NCBI RefSeq assembly: GCF_038561935.1
Contig: NZ_CP102770.1
Location: 4,836,001 to 4,900,000 of the forward strand
DNA: 64,000 nucleotides
Direction of reading: 5' to 3'
Source of the DNA: Myxococcus stipitatus
GTDB lineage: Bacteria > Myxococcota > Myxococcia > Myxococcales > Myxococcaceae
Shown here: piece after piece, positions 52,771 through 62,300 of the stretch
How the letters are laid out: the number at the start of each line of letters is the position of its first letter
Numbering within the stretch: position 1 is the first letter of the stretch
Notes under the pieces: generated by a model
What the model was told of the DNA's origin: nothing
Seen by the model: only the letters and a program-made list of their open reading frames with translations
Database searches by the model: none
Program-made: the position numbers and the translations under genes

Positions 52771-53433
52771 GTGAATCTCGCGTGGATGGCCGGGGGCTGG
52801 TTGCTGTTGGCGGGCGCGCTCGGCTCCGAGCTGCGGCGGGATGGCTATGTGCTGCGCCCGCCGGAGGGCTTCCACATGGTGCGGTGGGAGCCGTACGCCG
52901 GCTCCGTGGCGGGGGCGGTGTCGCTGGACGCGGAGGCGGGGCGGACGTTGTCGGCGGCGCTGTCGGACGGCGAGGGGCCGGACGCGGCGATGATGCTGGT
53001 GTCCGTGGTGGAGCGAGGCTTCTCCGCCAGTCCCGCCGAGCGCGACGACTTCGCTTCGGCGGTGATGCAGCACTTCCAGCGGGAGCTGGGGGTGGCACTG
53101 GCGCCGGAGCGGGTCGACCGGGTGGGGGGGCCGGCGCCGCGGGTGGAGGTGCTGGGCACGCTGCGCGAAGCGGGGCAGGTGCGCACGGTGCTGGTGGCGG
53201 GGCTCGCCTCGGAGGGGCGGCATGCGGTGGTGGTGGTGAGCGCGCCCGCGGTGCGGTGGGAGTCGCTGGCGCCCGGCGTGCGAGCGTCGCTGGAGACCTT
53301 CCGGTTGGAGCCCACGACGGCGCCGGGGGTGGTGCCGCGCCGGGTGTTGGGGGCGCTGGCGGGCGCGCTGGCGGGAGCGCTGCTGGCGTCCTATGCGGCG
53401 TGGCGGCGCAAGCGGGAGGCTCCCGAGGGCTGA
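52771..53433 (+). CDS. Membrane-anchored exported protein of unknown function
   Basis: A 220-residue protein with a signal (MNLAWMAGGWLLLAGALGSE), a mixed alpha/beta body (YVLRPPEGFHMVRWEPYAG, LEVLGTLREAGQVRTVLVAG) and a C-terminal membrane segment (VLGALAGALAGALLASYAAW) ending in a basic tail. It likely sits in the inner membrane with the body in the periplasm. No family recognised. The GTG at 52771 is followed by an in-frame ATG at about 52786 as an alternative start. The next gene begins 117 bases downstream. Confidence 0.65.
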   Translation: MNLAWMAGGWLLLAGALGSELRRDGYVLRPPEGFHMVRWEPYAGSVAGAVSLDAEAGRTLSAALSDGEGPDAAMMLVSVVERGFSASPAERDDFASAVMQHFQRELGVALAPERVDRVGGPAPRVEVLGTLREAGQVRTVLVAGLASEGRHAVVVVSAPAVRWESLAPGVRASLETFRLEPTTAPGVVPRRVLGALAGALAGALLASYAAWRRKREAPEG

Positions 53434-53550
53434 ACCGGGTGAGTCGTGTTGCTCCCGGGGCAGTGGGGGCGGCGAGCGCATGGGGGCCTCTGGCCGGGGC
53501 TGGAGGATGATCCCCACCCGCCGGGCGCTGGGATAGCGTGCGCCGCATCC

Positions 53551-54873
53551 ATGTTCGTCCTCCTTCTCGTCGCCGTGCTGGGGCAGGCGCCGTCGGCCGC
53601 CCCGTCCGAGCCGGATGTCCCATCACCCGCTGAAAGCGAACTGCCCGTGGCGCCGCCTCCGGCCGTGCTGCCTCCGGCCACGCATGAGCTGTTCCAGCGC
53701 ATCCAGAACCGCGTCGCGCAGGTGCGCATCATCGAGCGGCGCTCGGGCACGCGCTCGTCCATCGGCTCCGCCTTCTTCGTCTCCGCGCAGGGCCACGCCA
53801 TCACGAACTACCACGTGATCTCGGACGTGGTGCTGCACCCGGAGGACTACACCGCGGAGCTCGTGCTGCGCAGCGGCGGCGAGCCCGTGCCCGCGAAGCT
53901 GGTGGACGTGGACGTCGTGCATGACCTCGCCGTCATCCGGACGGAAGCGGGCGTGAAGGACTTCTTCCAGCTGGAGGACCGCGAGCCGCCGCAGGGCACG
54001 CGCCTGTTCGCGATGGGGAACCCGCACGACCTGGGCACCACCATCGTCGAGGGGACGTACAACGGCTTCATCCAGGACTCGCTCTATGAGCGGGTCCACT
54101 TCAGCGGCGCCATCAACCCGGGGATGAGCGGAGGGCCCACGCTCACGGGCCAGGGCACGGTGGTGGGCGTCAATGTCGCCACCATGGGCAACCAGCTGGG
54201 CTTCCTGGTGCCCGTGAAGCGCGCCAGTGCGTTGCTCGCGCGGGCGCTCGCGGCGAAGGCCGAAGAGGCGGCGCCGCTCGTGGAGTCGGTGCGTGCGCAG
54301 CTCCTCGAGAACCAGCAGCGGCTCACCGAGCAGATGCTCGCGGCGGCGCTGCCGAAGCACCGGCTGGGCAGCTACCACGTGCCGGGGCGCTGGATTCCCT
54401 TCCTCAAGTGCTGGGGCGACACGCCGCATGAGCCGGAGGTGCCGTACACGGTGACCAACTACCAGTGCTCGTCGGAGGAGGACATCTACCTGTCCTCGCG
54501 CCACCGCACGGGCGTGGTGGCCTTCCTGCACCAGCAGGCCTCCAGCCAGAAGCTGGGCGCGCTGCGCTTCTCCGCGCTCTACAGCGCGCTGTTCTCCCAG
54601 GACCCGGACACGGTGGAGGCGTCGCGCGAGGACGTCACCAACTTCCGCTGCACCACGGAGTTCGTGGACGTGGAAGGCCTCCCCGTGCGCGCGGCGATGT
54701 GCCTGCGTGCCTACAAGCGCTTCCCGGGCCTCTATGACCTGGTGCTGCGCGCCGCCGCGCTCAACGCCAGCACGAGCGGTGTCGACACCAGCCTCACGCT
54801 GGGCGGCTTCACGGCGGACAACGCGCGCAAGCTGGCTCGCCGCTACCTGGAGGGGCTGTCGTGGACGAAGTGA
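53551..54873 (+). CDS. Trypsin-like serine protease with extra C-terminal domain
   Basis: A 440-residue exported protein (signal MFVLLLVAVLGQAPSAAP). A chymotrypsin-fold domain carries the triad His88 (TNYHVI), Asp125 (VVHDLAVI) and Ser193 (NPGMSGGP). The C-terminal half (about 260-440) has no PDZ; it is a mixed fold with several Cys (LKCWGD, NYQCSS, NFRCTTEF, AAMCLRAY), perhaps disulfide-bonded. It probably acts in the periplasm or at the surface. Its stop lies inside the next gene, an FHA membrane protein, with a 13-base overlap, so the two are co-translated. Confidence 0.82.
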   Translation: MFVLLLVAVLGQAPSAAPSEPDVPSPAESELPVAPPPAVLPPATHELFQRIQNRVAQVRIIERRSGTRSSIGSAFFVSAQGHAITNYHVISDVVLHPEDYTAELVLRSGGEPVPAKLVDVDVVHDLAVIRTEAGVKDFFQLEDREPPQGTRLFAMGNPHDLGTTIVEGTYNGFIQDSLYERVHFSGAINPGMSGGPTLTGQGTVVGVNVATMGNQLGFLVPVKRASALLARALAAKAEEAAPLVESVRAQLLENQQRLTEQMLAAALPKHRLGSYHVPGRWIPFLKCWGDTPHEPEVPYTVTNYQCSSEEDIYLSSRHRTGVVAFLHQQASSQKLGALRFSALYSALFSQDPDTVEASREDVTNFRCTTEFVDVEGLPVRAAMCLRAYKRFPGLYDLVLRAAALNASTSGVDTSLTLGGFTADNARKLARRYLEGLSWTK

Positions 54874-55829
54874 TTTTCGTCGAGGTGGTGGAGGGCGATT
54901 CCGTCCACGCGCGTCACCGGCTGGAGCGCTTCCCCGCGACGGTGGGGCGCGCGTACTCGAACGACGTCATCCTGGATGACCCGAAGGTGTCCCCCGAGCA
55001 CCTGCGCATCGAGCGGCGCGAGGACGGCGTGCTGGTGGTGCGCGACGCGGGCAGCCACAACGGCACCTGGCGCGTGGACTCCTGGGCGCGGCTGGCGGAG
55101 CTGGAGGTGGCGCCGGACACGCGTGTGGCGGTGGGGGACACCGTGCTGCGCTTCCGCGGGCGCAATCACGTGGTGCCCGAGACGGTGGTGACGTCCGCGC
55201 CCACGGCGCCGCGCGAGCGCTGGTTCGAGCATGCGCGGGCCTTCCCGCTGGCGATGCTGGCCTTGCTGGCGGCGAGCGCGCTGGAGTCCCACCTGGGCAA
55301 CTACGGCCGTACGGACTGGGGCGCGCTGACGATGGCCCTGGTGATGCCGCTCACGCTCACGCTGCTGTGGGCGGGAGGCTGGGCCGTGGCCAGCCGCATC
55401 TCCCGGCGCCAGTTCCACTACCGCACGCATGCCACCATCGGCAGCCTGGTGTTGCTGGCCGCCGTCGCGCTTCCGCCGGTGTTGTCGGTGCTGGGCTTCA
55501 GCCTGGGCTGGGACTCGGGGCTCGTCTGGCTGCACCACGGGACGTTCCTGGTGCTCATGGGCGTCGGCCTGTACTGGCACCTGCGCTACGTGGCGCGGTG
55601 GGAGCCGGCGCGGTTGGTGCGAGTGCTCATCGTGGTGACGCTGGCCTTCGGTGCGCTGTCGCGGGCGGATGACCTGCTGGGCAACGAGCCCTTCAGCACG
55701 TCCCTGGACTTCTCCCGCACGCTCCTGCCACCGGCGCTCAGGGTGGCGCGCGCCCAGCCCATGGAGACGTTCTTCGAGGAGCTGGGGGGACTCCAGGAGC
55801 AGGTGGACGCGCTCGCGAAGGAGGACTAG
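54861..55829 (+). CDS. FHA-domain membrane protein
   Basis: A 322-residue protein. An N-terminal FHA domain (about 20-100; VGRAYSNDVILDDP, VSPEHLRIE, DAGSHNGTWRV) is followed by five or six hydrophobic segments between about 128 and 265. The FHA lies in the cytosol and should bind phosphothreonine. The GTG at 54861 overlaps the protease gene by 13 bases, so the pair is coupled. It may link protein phosphorylation to a membrane process that involves the protease. Its partner kinase is not known. Confidence 0.78.
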   Translation: MDEVIFVEVVEGDSVHARHRLERFPATVGRAYSNDVILDDPKVSPEHLRIERREDGVLVVRDAGSHNGTWRVDSWARLAELEVAPDTRVAVGDTVLRFRGRNHVVPETVVTSAPTAPRERWFEHARAFPLAMLALLAASALESHLGNYGRTDWGALTMALVMPLTLTLLWAGGWAVASRISRRQFHYRTHATIGSLVLLAAVALPPVLSVLGFSLGWDSGLVWLHHGTFLVLMGVGLYWHLRYVARWEPARLVRVLIVVTLAFGALSRADDLLGNEPFSTSLDFSRTLLPPALRVARAQPMETFFEELGGLQEQVDALAKED

Positions 55830-55956
55830 CCCGGAAGGCGTCCGCGACGTCACGGGTGGGATGGTGATGTCAGACCTGGAAGGTAGACAGCCTGCGCGCG
55901 CGCGGTGAGGCCCGGGAGGTCCGCGCCGTGCGGGGCTGAGCAACCAGGAGGTCCAG

Positions 55957-57132
55957 GTGCGAGTGAGCGTGGCATCGGAGTTGGGGGCGTTTCGGGACGT
56001 GGCGCGGGGGCTGCTAGCGCGGGGCGTGCCTCCGGAGCGGGTCACCTTCGAGGACGCTCCGGGGCCGAGGGAAGGACAGGGGGACGCGGGGGGCCTGGAG
56101 GGCGCGTCGGCTCGGGTGCTCCCGGTGTTGCCTGGGGACTTCCTGGGGCTGGCGGAGAAGGTGGTGTGTCATCGGGCCCCGGAGCGCTGGGCGCTGCTGT
56201 ACCGCGTGCTCTGGCGGATGGCGCGCGGGGAGCGGCGCCTCCTGGAGCGGGAAGGGGACCTGGACGTCCAGCGGCTGCGGCGCATGGAGCGCGCGGTGCG
56301 GCGGGACGTGAGCAACCTGGTGATTCGCATCCGCTTCCGGCGGGGCATGTCCGACGGCGCGGAGCGCTACGTGGCCTGGTATCGGCCGGAGCACCGCGTC
56401 GTCCGGCTGGCGGCGCCCTTCCTCGTGGGCCGGTTTCCCACGCTGAGCTGGAGCCTGTTCACTCCGGACACCAGCGCGCACTGGGATGGCGTGCGCCTCA
56501 CCTTCGGCGCGGGGCTCCGGTGGGAGGACGACCCTCCTGGCGGCATGGAGCCCTCCTCGTCTCCAGCGGCGCGGGTGGAGCGGCGCACCCATTCGTGCGG
56601 GGTCCCCAGGACGCCCGTGCTCCTGCTGGGGGAAGTGCCTGGGACGTGGGAAGAGGCGGGCGGCGTGTGCTTCGTGGGGCCCGCGGGGAGGTTCCTGGAG
56701 GCCGTGCTCGCGCGTGCGGGGCTGCGGCGCACGGACCTGCGTGTCTCCCGGGAGGCCCGGCCCGGTGTCGACACCACGCCCCTGGACTGGGGGGAAGCCC
56801 GGTCGCGCCGGGAGCGGCTCGCCTCGGAGGTCGCGGAGCTCCGCCCGCTGCTGTTGCTGGCGCTCGGAAGCGTCGCGGGACAGATGCTCTGGGGGCCCGG
56901 ATTCAGGCTCGACCTGTGTCGGGGGCGGCTCGTCCAGCTGTCCTCGGAGGCCGTCGCCATGGCCACCTTCGCGCCCTCGGAGGTGTTGCGCCCGGCGGAC
57001 CCTCGGGTCCAGGCGGAGCTGCGCATCCACTTCGAAGCCGACCTCCGCTCGGCGGCGGACGTGCTGCGGCGGACATTGGTGGCACGAGCGGAATCAGCGC
57101 GGGCGGGTAACGCTTTCAACGTTCGTGAGTAA
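55957..57132 (+). CDS. DUF4130-uracil-DNA-glycosylase fusion with altered active site
   Basis: A 391-residue fusion. Residues about 60-190 match the DUF4130 (putative DNA repair) domain (ALLYRVLWRMARGERRLLE, FPTLSWSLFTPDTSAHWDG). Residues about 205-375 resemble a family 4/UdgX uracil-DNA glycosylase: LLLGEVPGTWEEAGG (GEVPG 225-229) and FVGPAGRFL. The second catalytic motif, normally HPS, reads APS (339-341), and the four Fe-S cysteines are not seen (only Cys214 near the first site). It is therefore probably inactive as a glycosylase or strongly modified. The GTG at 55957 has AGGAGG upstream. It could act as a uracil-DNA binding or regulatory protein. Confidence 0.82.
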   Translation: MRVSVASELGAFRDVARGLLARGVPPERVTFEDAPGPREGQGDAGGLEGASARVLPVLPGDFLGLAEKVVCHRAPERWALLYRVLWRMARGERRLLEREGDLDVQRLRRMERAVRRDVSNLVIRIRFRRGMSDGAERYVAWYRPEHRVVRLAAPFLVGRFPTLSWSLFTPDTSAHWDGVRLTFGAGLRWEDDPPGGMEPSSSPAARVERRTHSCGVPRTPVLLLGEVPGTWEEAGGVCFVGPAGRFLEAVLARAGLRRTDLRVSREARPGVDTTPLDWGEARSRRERLASEVAELRPLLLLALGSVAGQMLWGPGFRLDLCRGRLVQLSSEAVAMATFAPSEVLRPADPRVQAELRIHFEADLRSAADVLRRTLVARAESARAGNAFNVRE

Positions 57133-57143
57133 CCCTCGTATCG

Positions 57144-57175
57144 GCCCCTGGTGGAGTCCTTGTTCCACGAGGGGC
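57144..57175 (+). terminator. Terminator after the DUF4130-glycosylase gene
   Basis: GCCCCTGGTGGA (57144-57155) pairs with TCCACGAGGGGC (57164-57175), 12 bp with one G-G mismatch and an 8-base loop. It begins 12 bases after the stop at 57132. Confidence 0.55.
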
Positions 57176-57241
57176 TGACTCCCAGGGGGGTACTTCCTGG
57201 TGCTGCCCTGGGAGATACGCCGAACCTACCAGGGGGTTACC

Positions 57242-58048
57242 ATGCGTCGTCTGTCCGTGGCCCTGATGTTCCTGTTGGTTTCTGCTTGCACTCGCGCCCC
57301 CATCACGCGGTCCGGGCCGACGGTCTCCGTCGCCCCCGCGGACCTGGCGATGAAAGCCGGCTACACACCGTGGACCCTCAGCATGCCGTTCGGGGAGGCA
57401 GAGGATGGCAGTGCGCTGGTGCTGCGGTTCCTGGACCAGGCGGAGCTGTCCGGGGCTCGCTACGTCAGTGACATGCGGGTGGTGTTCATGGCGGATGATG
57501 CGGGCACGGAGCTGGAGTGTCGCAGGAGCCTGGTGCCCCATGCCTCGCTCGTCACGAGAAAGGGACAGGGCCTGCCTCGGGGGATGGCGGAGGCTCCCGC
57601 GCCGCTCAAGCACATTCGCCGCGTCGTGACGGACACGGTGGTGCACTGTGGAGACCCGACGGGGCGGGCCGTGCTCCAGTTCTTGAGCCAGCATGCTCCC
57701 ATGGGCCCGACGACTCCCTCGCGCGTCAGCTACGGCCAGGGCACGATGATGATGGGGAGCACCCATGGCTCCTGCGTTGCCTATGCCGTGGAGCGCGTGG
57801 TGAGCCGCTACGCGTTCGAGGACGCCGTCGACTTCGTTCCCCTGCGTGCGGACCGGCTCGAGCAGGCCCGCCCGGACCTGCGCCTCTGGGCCTCCGAGGC
57901 GGAGTGCGTGCCGAGAGATCCGCTGGCGCCGTCGGGCAACCGTCTGGAGGCCCAGGCCTACGGGGGCGCGGGGCCTCGCGCGGCCTTCCTGGGGGCGGAG
58001 CCGCCGGTGAGGACGGAGCCACGGGCCCCGTTCCTCATCGACCTGTGA
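57242..58048 (+). CDS. Lipoprotein of unknown function
   Basis: A 268-residue lipoprotein (signal ending VSAC, Cys about residue 16). The mature part is beta-rich with several Cys and no recognised family (GYTPWTLSMPFGEAEDGSAL near the start, GSTHGSCVAYAVERVVSRY later). The ATG at 57242 has AGGGGG upstream; a longer frame from 57200 would bury the signal. It is convergent with an aldo/keto reductase gene, with a hairpin between them. Function unknown. Confidence 0.72.
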   Translation: MRRLSVALMFLLVSACTRAPITRSGPTVSVAPADLAMKAGYTPWTLSMPFGEAEDGSALVLRFLDQAELSGARYVSDMRVVFMADDAGTELECRRSLVPHASLVTRKGQGLPRGMAEAPAPLKHIRRVVTDTVVHCGDPTGRAVLQFLSQHAPMGPTTPSRVSYGQGTMMMGSTHGSCVAYAVERVVSRYAFEDAVDFVPLRADRLEQARPDLRLWASEAECVPRDPLAPSGNRLEAQAYGGAGPRAAFLGAEPPVRTEPRAPFLIDL

Positions 58049-58052
58049 GGGC

Positions 58053-58075
58053 CCGGACGCTCCGAGCCCGTCCGG
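58053..58075. terminator. Shared terminator, convergent lipoprotein and AKR genes
   Basis: CCGGACG (58053-58059) pairs with CGTCCGG (58069-58075) in a perfect 7-bp stem. It fills most of the 28-base gap between the two convergent stops, so it may serve both. Confidence 0.5.
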
Positions 58076-58076
58076 C

Positions 58077-59057
58077 TCACATCCCCCGGAGCGCGTGGGG
58101 CTGGTAGGGCGCCTCGAGCTGCTGGATCTCCTCGGGCTGGAGCTTGAGGTCCACGGCTCGCACGGCGTCCTCCAGGTGCTCCATCTTGGTGGCGCCGATG
58201 ATGGGCGCGGTCACCAACGGTCGAGACAGCAGCCACGCCAGTGCGACCTGGGCGGGGGGCACGTTGCGTGCCGCGGCCACGCGGCGCGTTGCCTCCACCA
58301 CCTCCCAATCTCCGGGCTGGTCATAGAGCATGCCCGCGTAGGCATCCGACTTCGCGCGCGGCGTGGAGCTCTTGTCCTCCAGCGACGTGCGCGTGCCCGC
58401 GAGCAACCCGCGCGCGAGCGGAGACCAGGGGAGGATGCCAATGCCCTCCGCTTCGCAGAGCGGGTGCATCTCGCGCTCCTCCTCGCGGTAGACCAGGTTG
58501 TAGTGGTCCTGCATGGACACGAAGCGTGTCCAGCCGTGCTGGTCCGCCAGGCCCAGCGCTCGCGCGAACTGCCACGCGAACGTCGACGACGCCCCCAGGT
58601 AGCGCACCTTCCCCTGACGCACGAGCTGGTCCAACGCGCACAGCGTCTCCTCCACGGGCGTGTGCGGGTCCATGCGGTGGATTTGATACAGGTCGATGGC
58701 CTCCACCCCCAGCCGCTTCAGGCTCGCCTCACACGCCTGCACGATGTGCTTGCGTGACAGCCCGCGCATGTTGGGCCCATCCCCCATGGGGAAGAACACC
58801 TTGGTGGCCAGCACCACCTCTTCCATCTTCGCGTAGCGACGCAGCGCGCGCCCGGTCACCTCTTCGCTGACCCCCAGCGAATACATGTCCGCCGTGTCGA
58901 AGAAGTTGATGCCCAGCTCCACGGCGCGCCGGAAGAACGGCTGGGAGGCCTCCTCGCTCAGGACCCAGGGGCGCCAGGAGGGAGTGCCATAGCTCATGCA
59001 GCCCAGGGCCAGGCGCGACACGCGCAGACCCGTCTTGCCCAGTTGGGTGTACTTCAT
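58077..59057 (-). CDS. Aldo/keto reductase
   Basis: NADPH-dependent reductase of 326 residues with the AKR tetrad visible: Asp in FFDTADMYSLG, Tyr in the same motif, Lys in VVLATKVF and His in DLYQIHRMD. LGCMSYGTPSWRPWVL at the N-terminus and GILPWSPLARGLLAGTR later resemble the voltage-gated K-channel beta-like AKR group. The substrate is unknown. It is divergent from the NRPS/FAAL gene; a dyad lies in the shared upstream region. It may belong to the same biosynthetic locus or be independent. Confidence 0.9.
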   Translation of the reverse strand: MKYTQLGKTGLRVSRLALGCMSYGTPSWRPWVLSEEASQPFFRRAVELGINFFDTADMYSLGVSEEVTGRALRRYAKMEEVVLATKVFFPMGDGPNMRGLSRKHIVQACEASLKRLGVEAIDLYQIHRMDPHTPVEETLCALDQLVRQGKVRYLGASSTFAWQFARALGLADQHGWTRFVSMQDHYNLVYREEEREMHPLCEAEGIGILPWSPLARGLLAGTRTSLEDKSSTPRAKSDAYAGMLYDQPGDWEVVEATRRVAAARNVPPAQVALAWLLSRPLVTAPIIGATKMEHLEDAVRAVDLKLQPEEIQQLEAPYQPHALRGM

Positions 59058-59160
59058 CTCGTTGCTCCTCTCGGCTTGTTTCCATGCGCCAGGGTGGGCG
59101 CGCCGGTGTCCTGGATATGTAGCCGGTTCCTCCCGATGTCATGGGTCATTCATAGAGGGC

Positions 59161-59198
59161 CTGCTTTCGCGTATGTCGCGAATACGTTAAAAGAGCAG
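59161..59198. promoter_or_regulatory. Nested dyads in the AKR-FAAL divergent region
   Basis: TTCGCG-TATGT-CGCGAA (59166-59182) is a perfect 6+5+6 palindrome. An outer pair CTGCT (59161-59165) and AGCAG (59194-59198) surrounds it. The enclosed stretch (ATACGTTAAAAG) is the most AT-rich of the region. It could be an operator for the reductase, the megasynthase gene or both. Confidence 0.4.
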
Positions 59199-59313
59199 TG
59201 TTTCAGGGGGCTCCAGCTGGTGCGGTGCGGACAGCGCCCCCGGGTCGACGGGGCGCGGGTGTGCCGTGCTCATCCGGCGGGCGTCCTCGCGCCAATCCCC
59301 CCCGGGACTCGAC

Positions 59314-62300
59314 ATGCACCTGCCGACTCGCGTTTCCCCCGCATCCGCGTTCGTCCGTCCGGAGTCCGCCACGCTCGTGGAGGTGTGCCGCTACCGCGCA
59401 CTGAATCAGCCCACGGACGACATCTACACCTTCGTGGATGAGACGGGAGAGCACACCGTCACCTATGCCCAGCTGGACACCGAGGTGCGCGCGGTGGCCT
59501 CGCGTCTTCAGCGAGAGCTGTCCCCGGGAGACCGCGCGCTGCTCATGTACCCGCCGGGTCGTGAGTACGTCGTGGGCTTCCTCGCGTGTCTCTACGCCGG
59601 CGTGGTGGCGGTGCCCGCGTATCCCCCGGATGTGACGCGGCTGGGGCGCACGCTGCCCAGGCTCCTGGCGCTGGTGGCGGACTGTGGCGCCCGCGTGGCG
59701 CTCACCACGGAAGGCATCGCCTCGTTGGTGGGGCCACTCACCGAGGGGCGCGAGGACCTGCGCGCGCTGCGCTGGCTCGCGACGGACGGGGTGCCCGTGG
59801 AGGAGGCCGCGTCGTGGCGGGAGCTCGACCTGCGTCCCGACACGGTGGCGTTCCTCCAGTACACCTCCGGCTCCACGGGGACGCCCCGGGGCGTGGTGCT
59901 GGGGCATCGGCAGCTGCTGCACAACTCGGAGCTCATCTCGCGGGGCTTCAACGCGAAGCCGAATCCGCGGTTCGTCTCCTGGCTGCCGCCGTACCACGAC
60001 ATGGGGTTGATCGCCGGCATCATCCACCCGCTGTTCCGCGACATGCCGTCGTCGCTGATGCCGCCCTTGTACTTCCTGCAGCGCCCCATGCGCTGGCTGG
60101 AGGTCATCTCCCGCCATGGCGGCACGGTGAGTGGTGGACCCAACTTCGCGTTCGACCTCTGCGTGCGCAAGAGCACGCCCGAGGAGCGCGCCGCGCTGGA
60201 CCTGAGTCGATGGGAGGTCGCGTACTGCGGCGCGGAGCCGGTGCGCGCGGAGACGATGGAGCGCTTCGCCCAGGCCTTCGCGCCCGGGCGCTTCCGGCGG
60301 CAGGCGCTTTATCCCTGCTACGGGCTCGCGGAGGGGACGCTCATCGTCACGGGCCGCCAGCGCGCGGGGGACCGCGAGGACGTGCTGGTGGTGCGGGACT
60401 ACTCGCGCGAGGGGCTGGAGCGAGGCGAGGCGCGCCCGCCGTCCGCGGGTGAGGAAGGCGCCGCGCTGGTGAGCTGCGGCGAGGTGCTGGGCGTGCAGGA
60501 GGTGCGCGTCGTCGACCCGAGCACGCGGGAGCTGGTGCCACCCGGGCGCGTGGGAGAGCTGTGGGTGCGCGGCCCCAGCGTCGCGGAGGGGTACTGGCAG
60601 CGGCCCGAGGAGACCGAGCGCGACTTCAACGGCCGGCTCGCGGGCTCGGACGAGGGCCCCTTCCTGCGCACGGGCGACCTGGCCATCGTCGAGGACGGCG
60701 AGGTCTTCATCACGGGGCGCCTGAAGGACGTGCTCATCCTTCGCGGGCGCAACCTCTACCCGCAGGACCTGGAGCTGACGGTGGAGCGGAGCCACCCGGC
60801 CTTGCGCCCCGGCTGCGGCGTCGCGTTCCCGGTGCAGGTGAAGGGCGAGGAGCGACTCGTCGTGGTCCAGGAGGTGGCCGCGAAGGCGGTGGAGGGGGGC
60901 GCCGTCGATGATGCGCTCACGGCGATCCAGGCCGCGCTGACGGAGGAGCACGGCGTCGCCGCGCATGCGGTGGTGCTCATCACCGCGGGGAGCCTGCCGA
61001 AGACTTCGAGCGGAAAGGTCCAGCGGCGGGTGACGCGGCGGACCTATCTCGACGGCGCGCTCGAAGTGGTGAAGGAGTGGCGCGAGTCCGAGGTGGATTC
61101 GCGCGATGCCGAGTCCGTGGCACCGGAGTCCGAGGAGCTGGTCGCGTGGCTCGCGAGGGATGTCGCAGGGCGACTGGGGAGCACGGCGGATGCACTCGAC
61201 GCGGACGCGCCGCTGACCCGGTACGGCTTGGACTCGCTGCGAGGGCTGGACGTGATGCACGCCATCCAGCGGCGGTGGGGTGTGTCACTGCCGCCGACGT
61301 TCCTGCTCCAAGGCCCGAGCCTGCGCGAGGTGGCGGCGAAGGTGGAGCAGGAGCGAGGCACGGCGGTGGAGTCCGTGCCGCCTTCTTCTCCGGTGACTGG
61401 AGACGCGTCGCACCATGTCTCGGACGGACAGCGTGCGCTGTGGTTCCTCCAGCGGCTGGCGCCCGGCGGCACCGCGTACCACATCGCTCGGGCGATGCGG
61501 CTGGCGCCCGATGTGGACCTGGAGGTCCTCGCGCGGGTGTTCACCGAGCTCGCCGCCCGGCATCCGGCCCTGGCCTGTGCGTTTCCCGAGGAGCGCGGGG
61601 AGCCCGTGTGGAAGCCCGCCGCCGCGCCGGTGCTGGAGCGGGAATCCGCGAGCGGCTGGAGTGAAGCGGCCCTGCGCGAGCGGTTGGATGCGGAGTCCCA
61701 GCGGCCCTTCGACCTGGAGCGTGGGCCCTTGATGCGGGTGCGTGTCTTCACGGGCGTCGAGCGCGGGCCCGTGTTGCTGCTCGTGTTCCACCACCTCATC
61801 ACCGACTTCTGGTCGCTGGAGATGTTCGCCGAAGAGCTGGGCATCCTCTACACGGCGGGCGTCCGAGGTGTTCCCTCGGAGCTGCCCGCGCCGCCGCCGA
61901 TGGCGGGCCCCCTCCAGCGGGAGCGGGAGGCACGGCTCACCGGCGCGAGAGGCGAAGCGCTCCAGTCCTGGTGGCGTGAGCGCTTGGGCGGTGAACTGCC
62001 GGTGCTGGAGTTGCCGACGTCGAAGCCGAGGCCCCGGCTCCAGTCCTTCCGGGGCGCGGCGGTGTCCTTCAAGGTGGAGGCGGACACGGCCTCACGGCTG
62101 TTGTCACTGGCGGGCACGCACGGCGCGACTCCGTTCATGGTCTTGCTGACGGGCTACGTGGCCTTCCTGCGGCGCTACACCGGGCAGGAAGACCTCGTCG
62201 TGGGGACGCCGACAACGGGCCGAGAGCATGCGGACCTGTCCCGGCAGCTGAGCTACTTCGTCAATCCCGTGGCGCTTCGTGCGCGGGTGACGCGAGGGCA

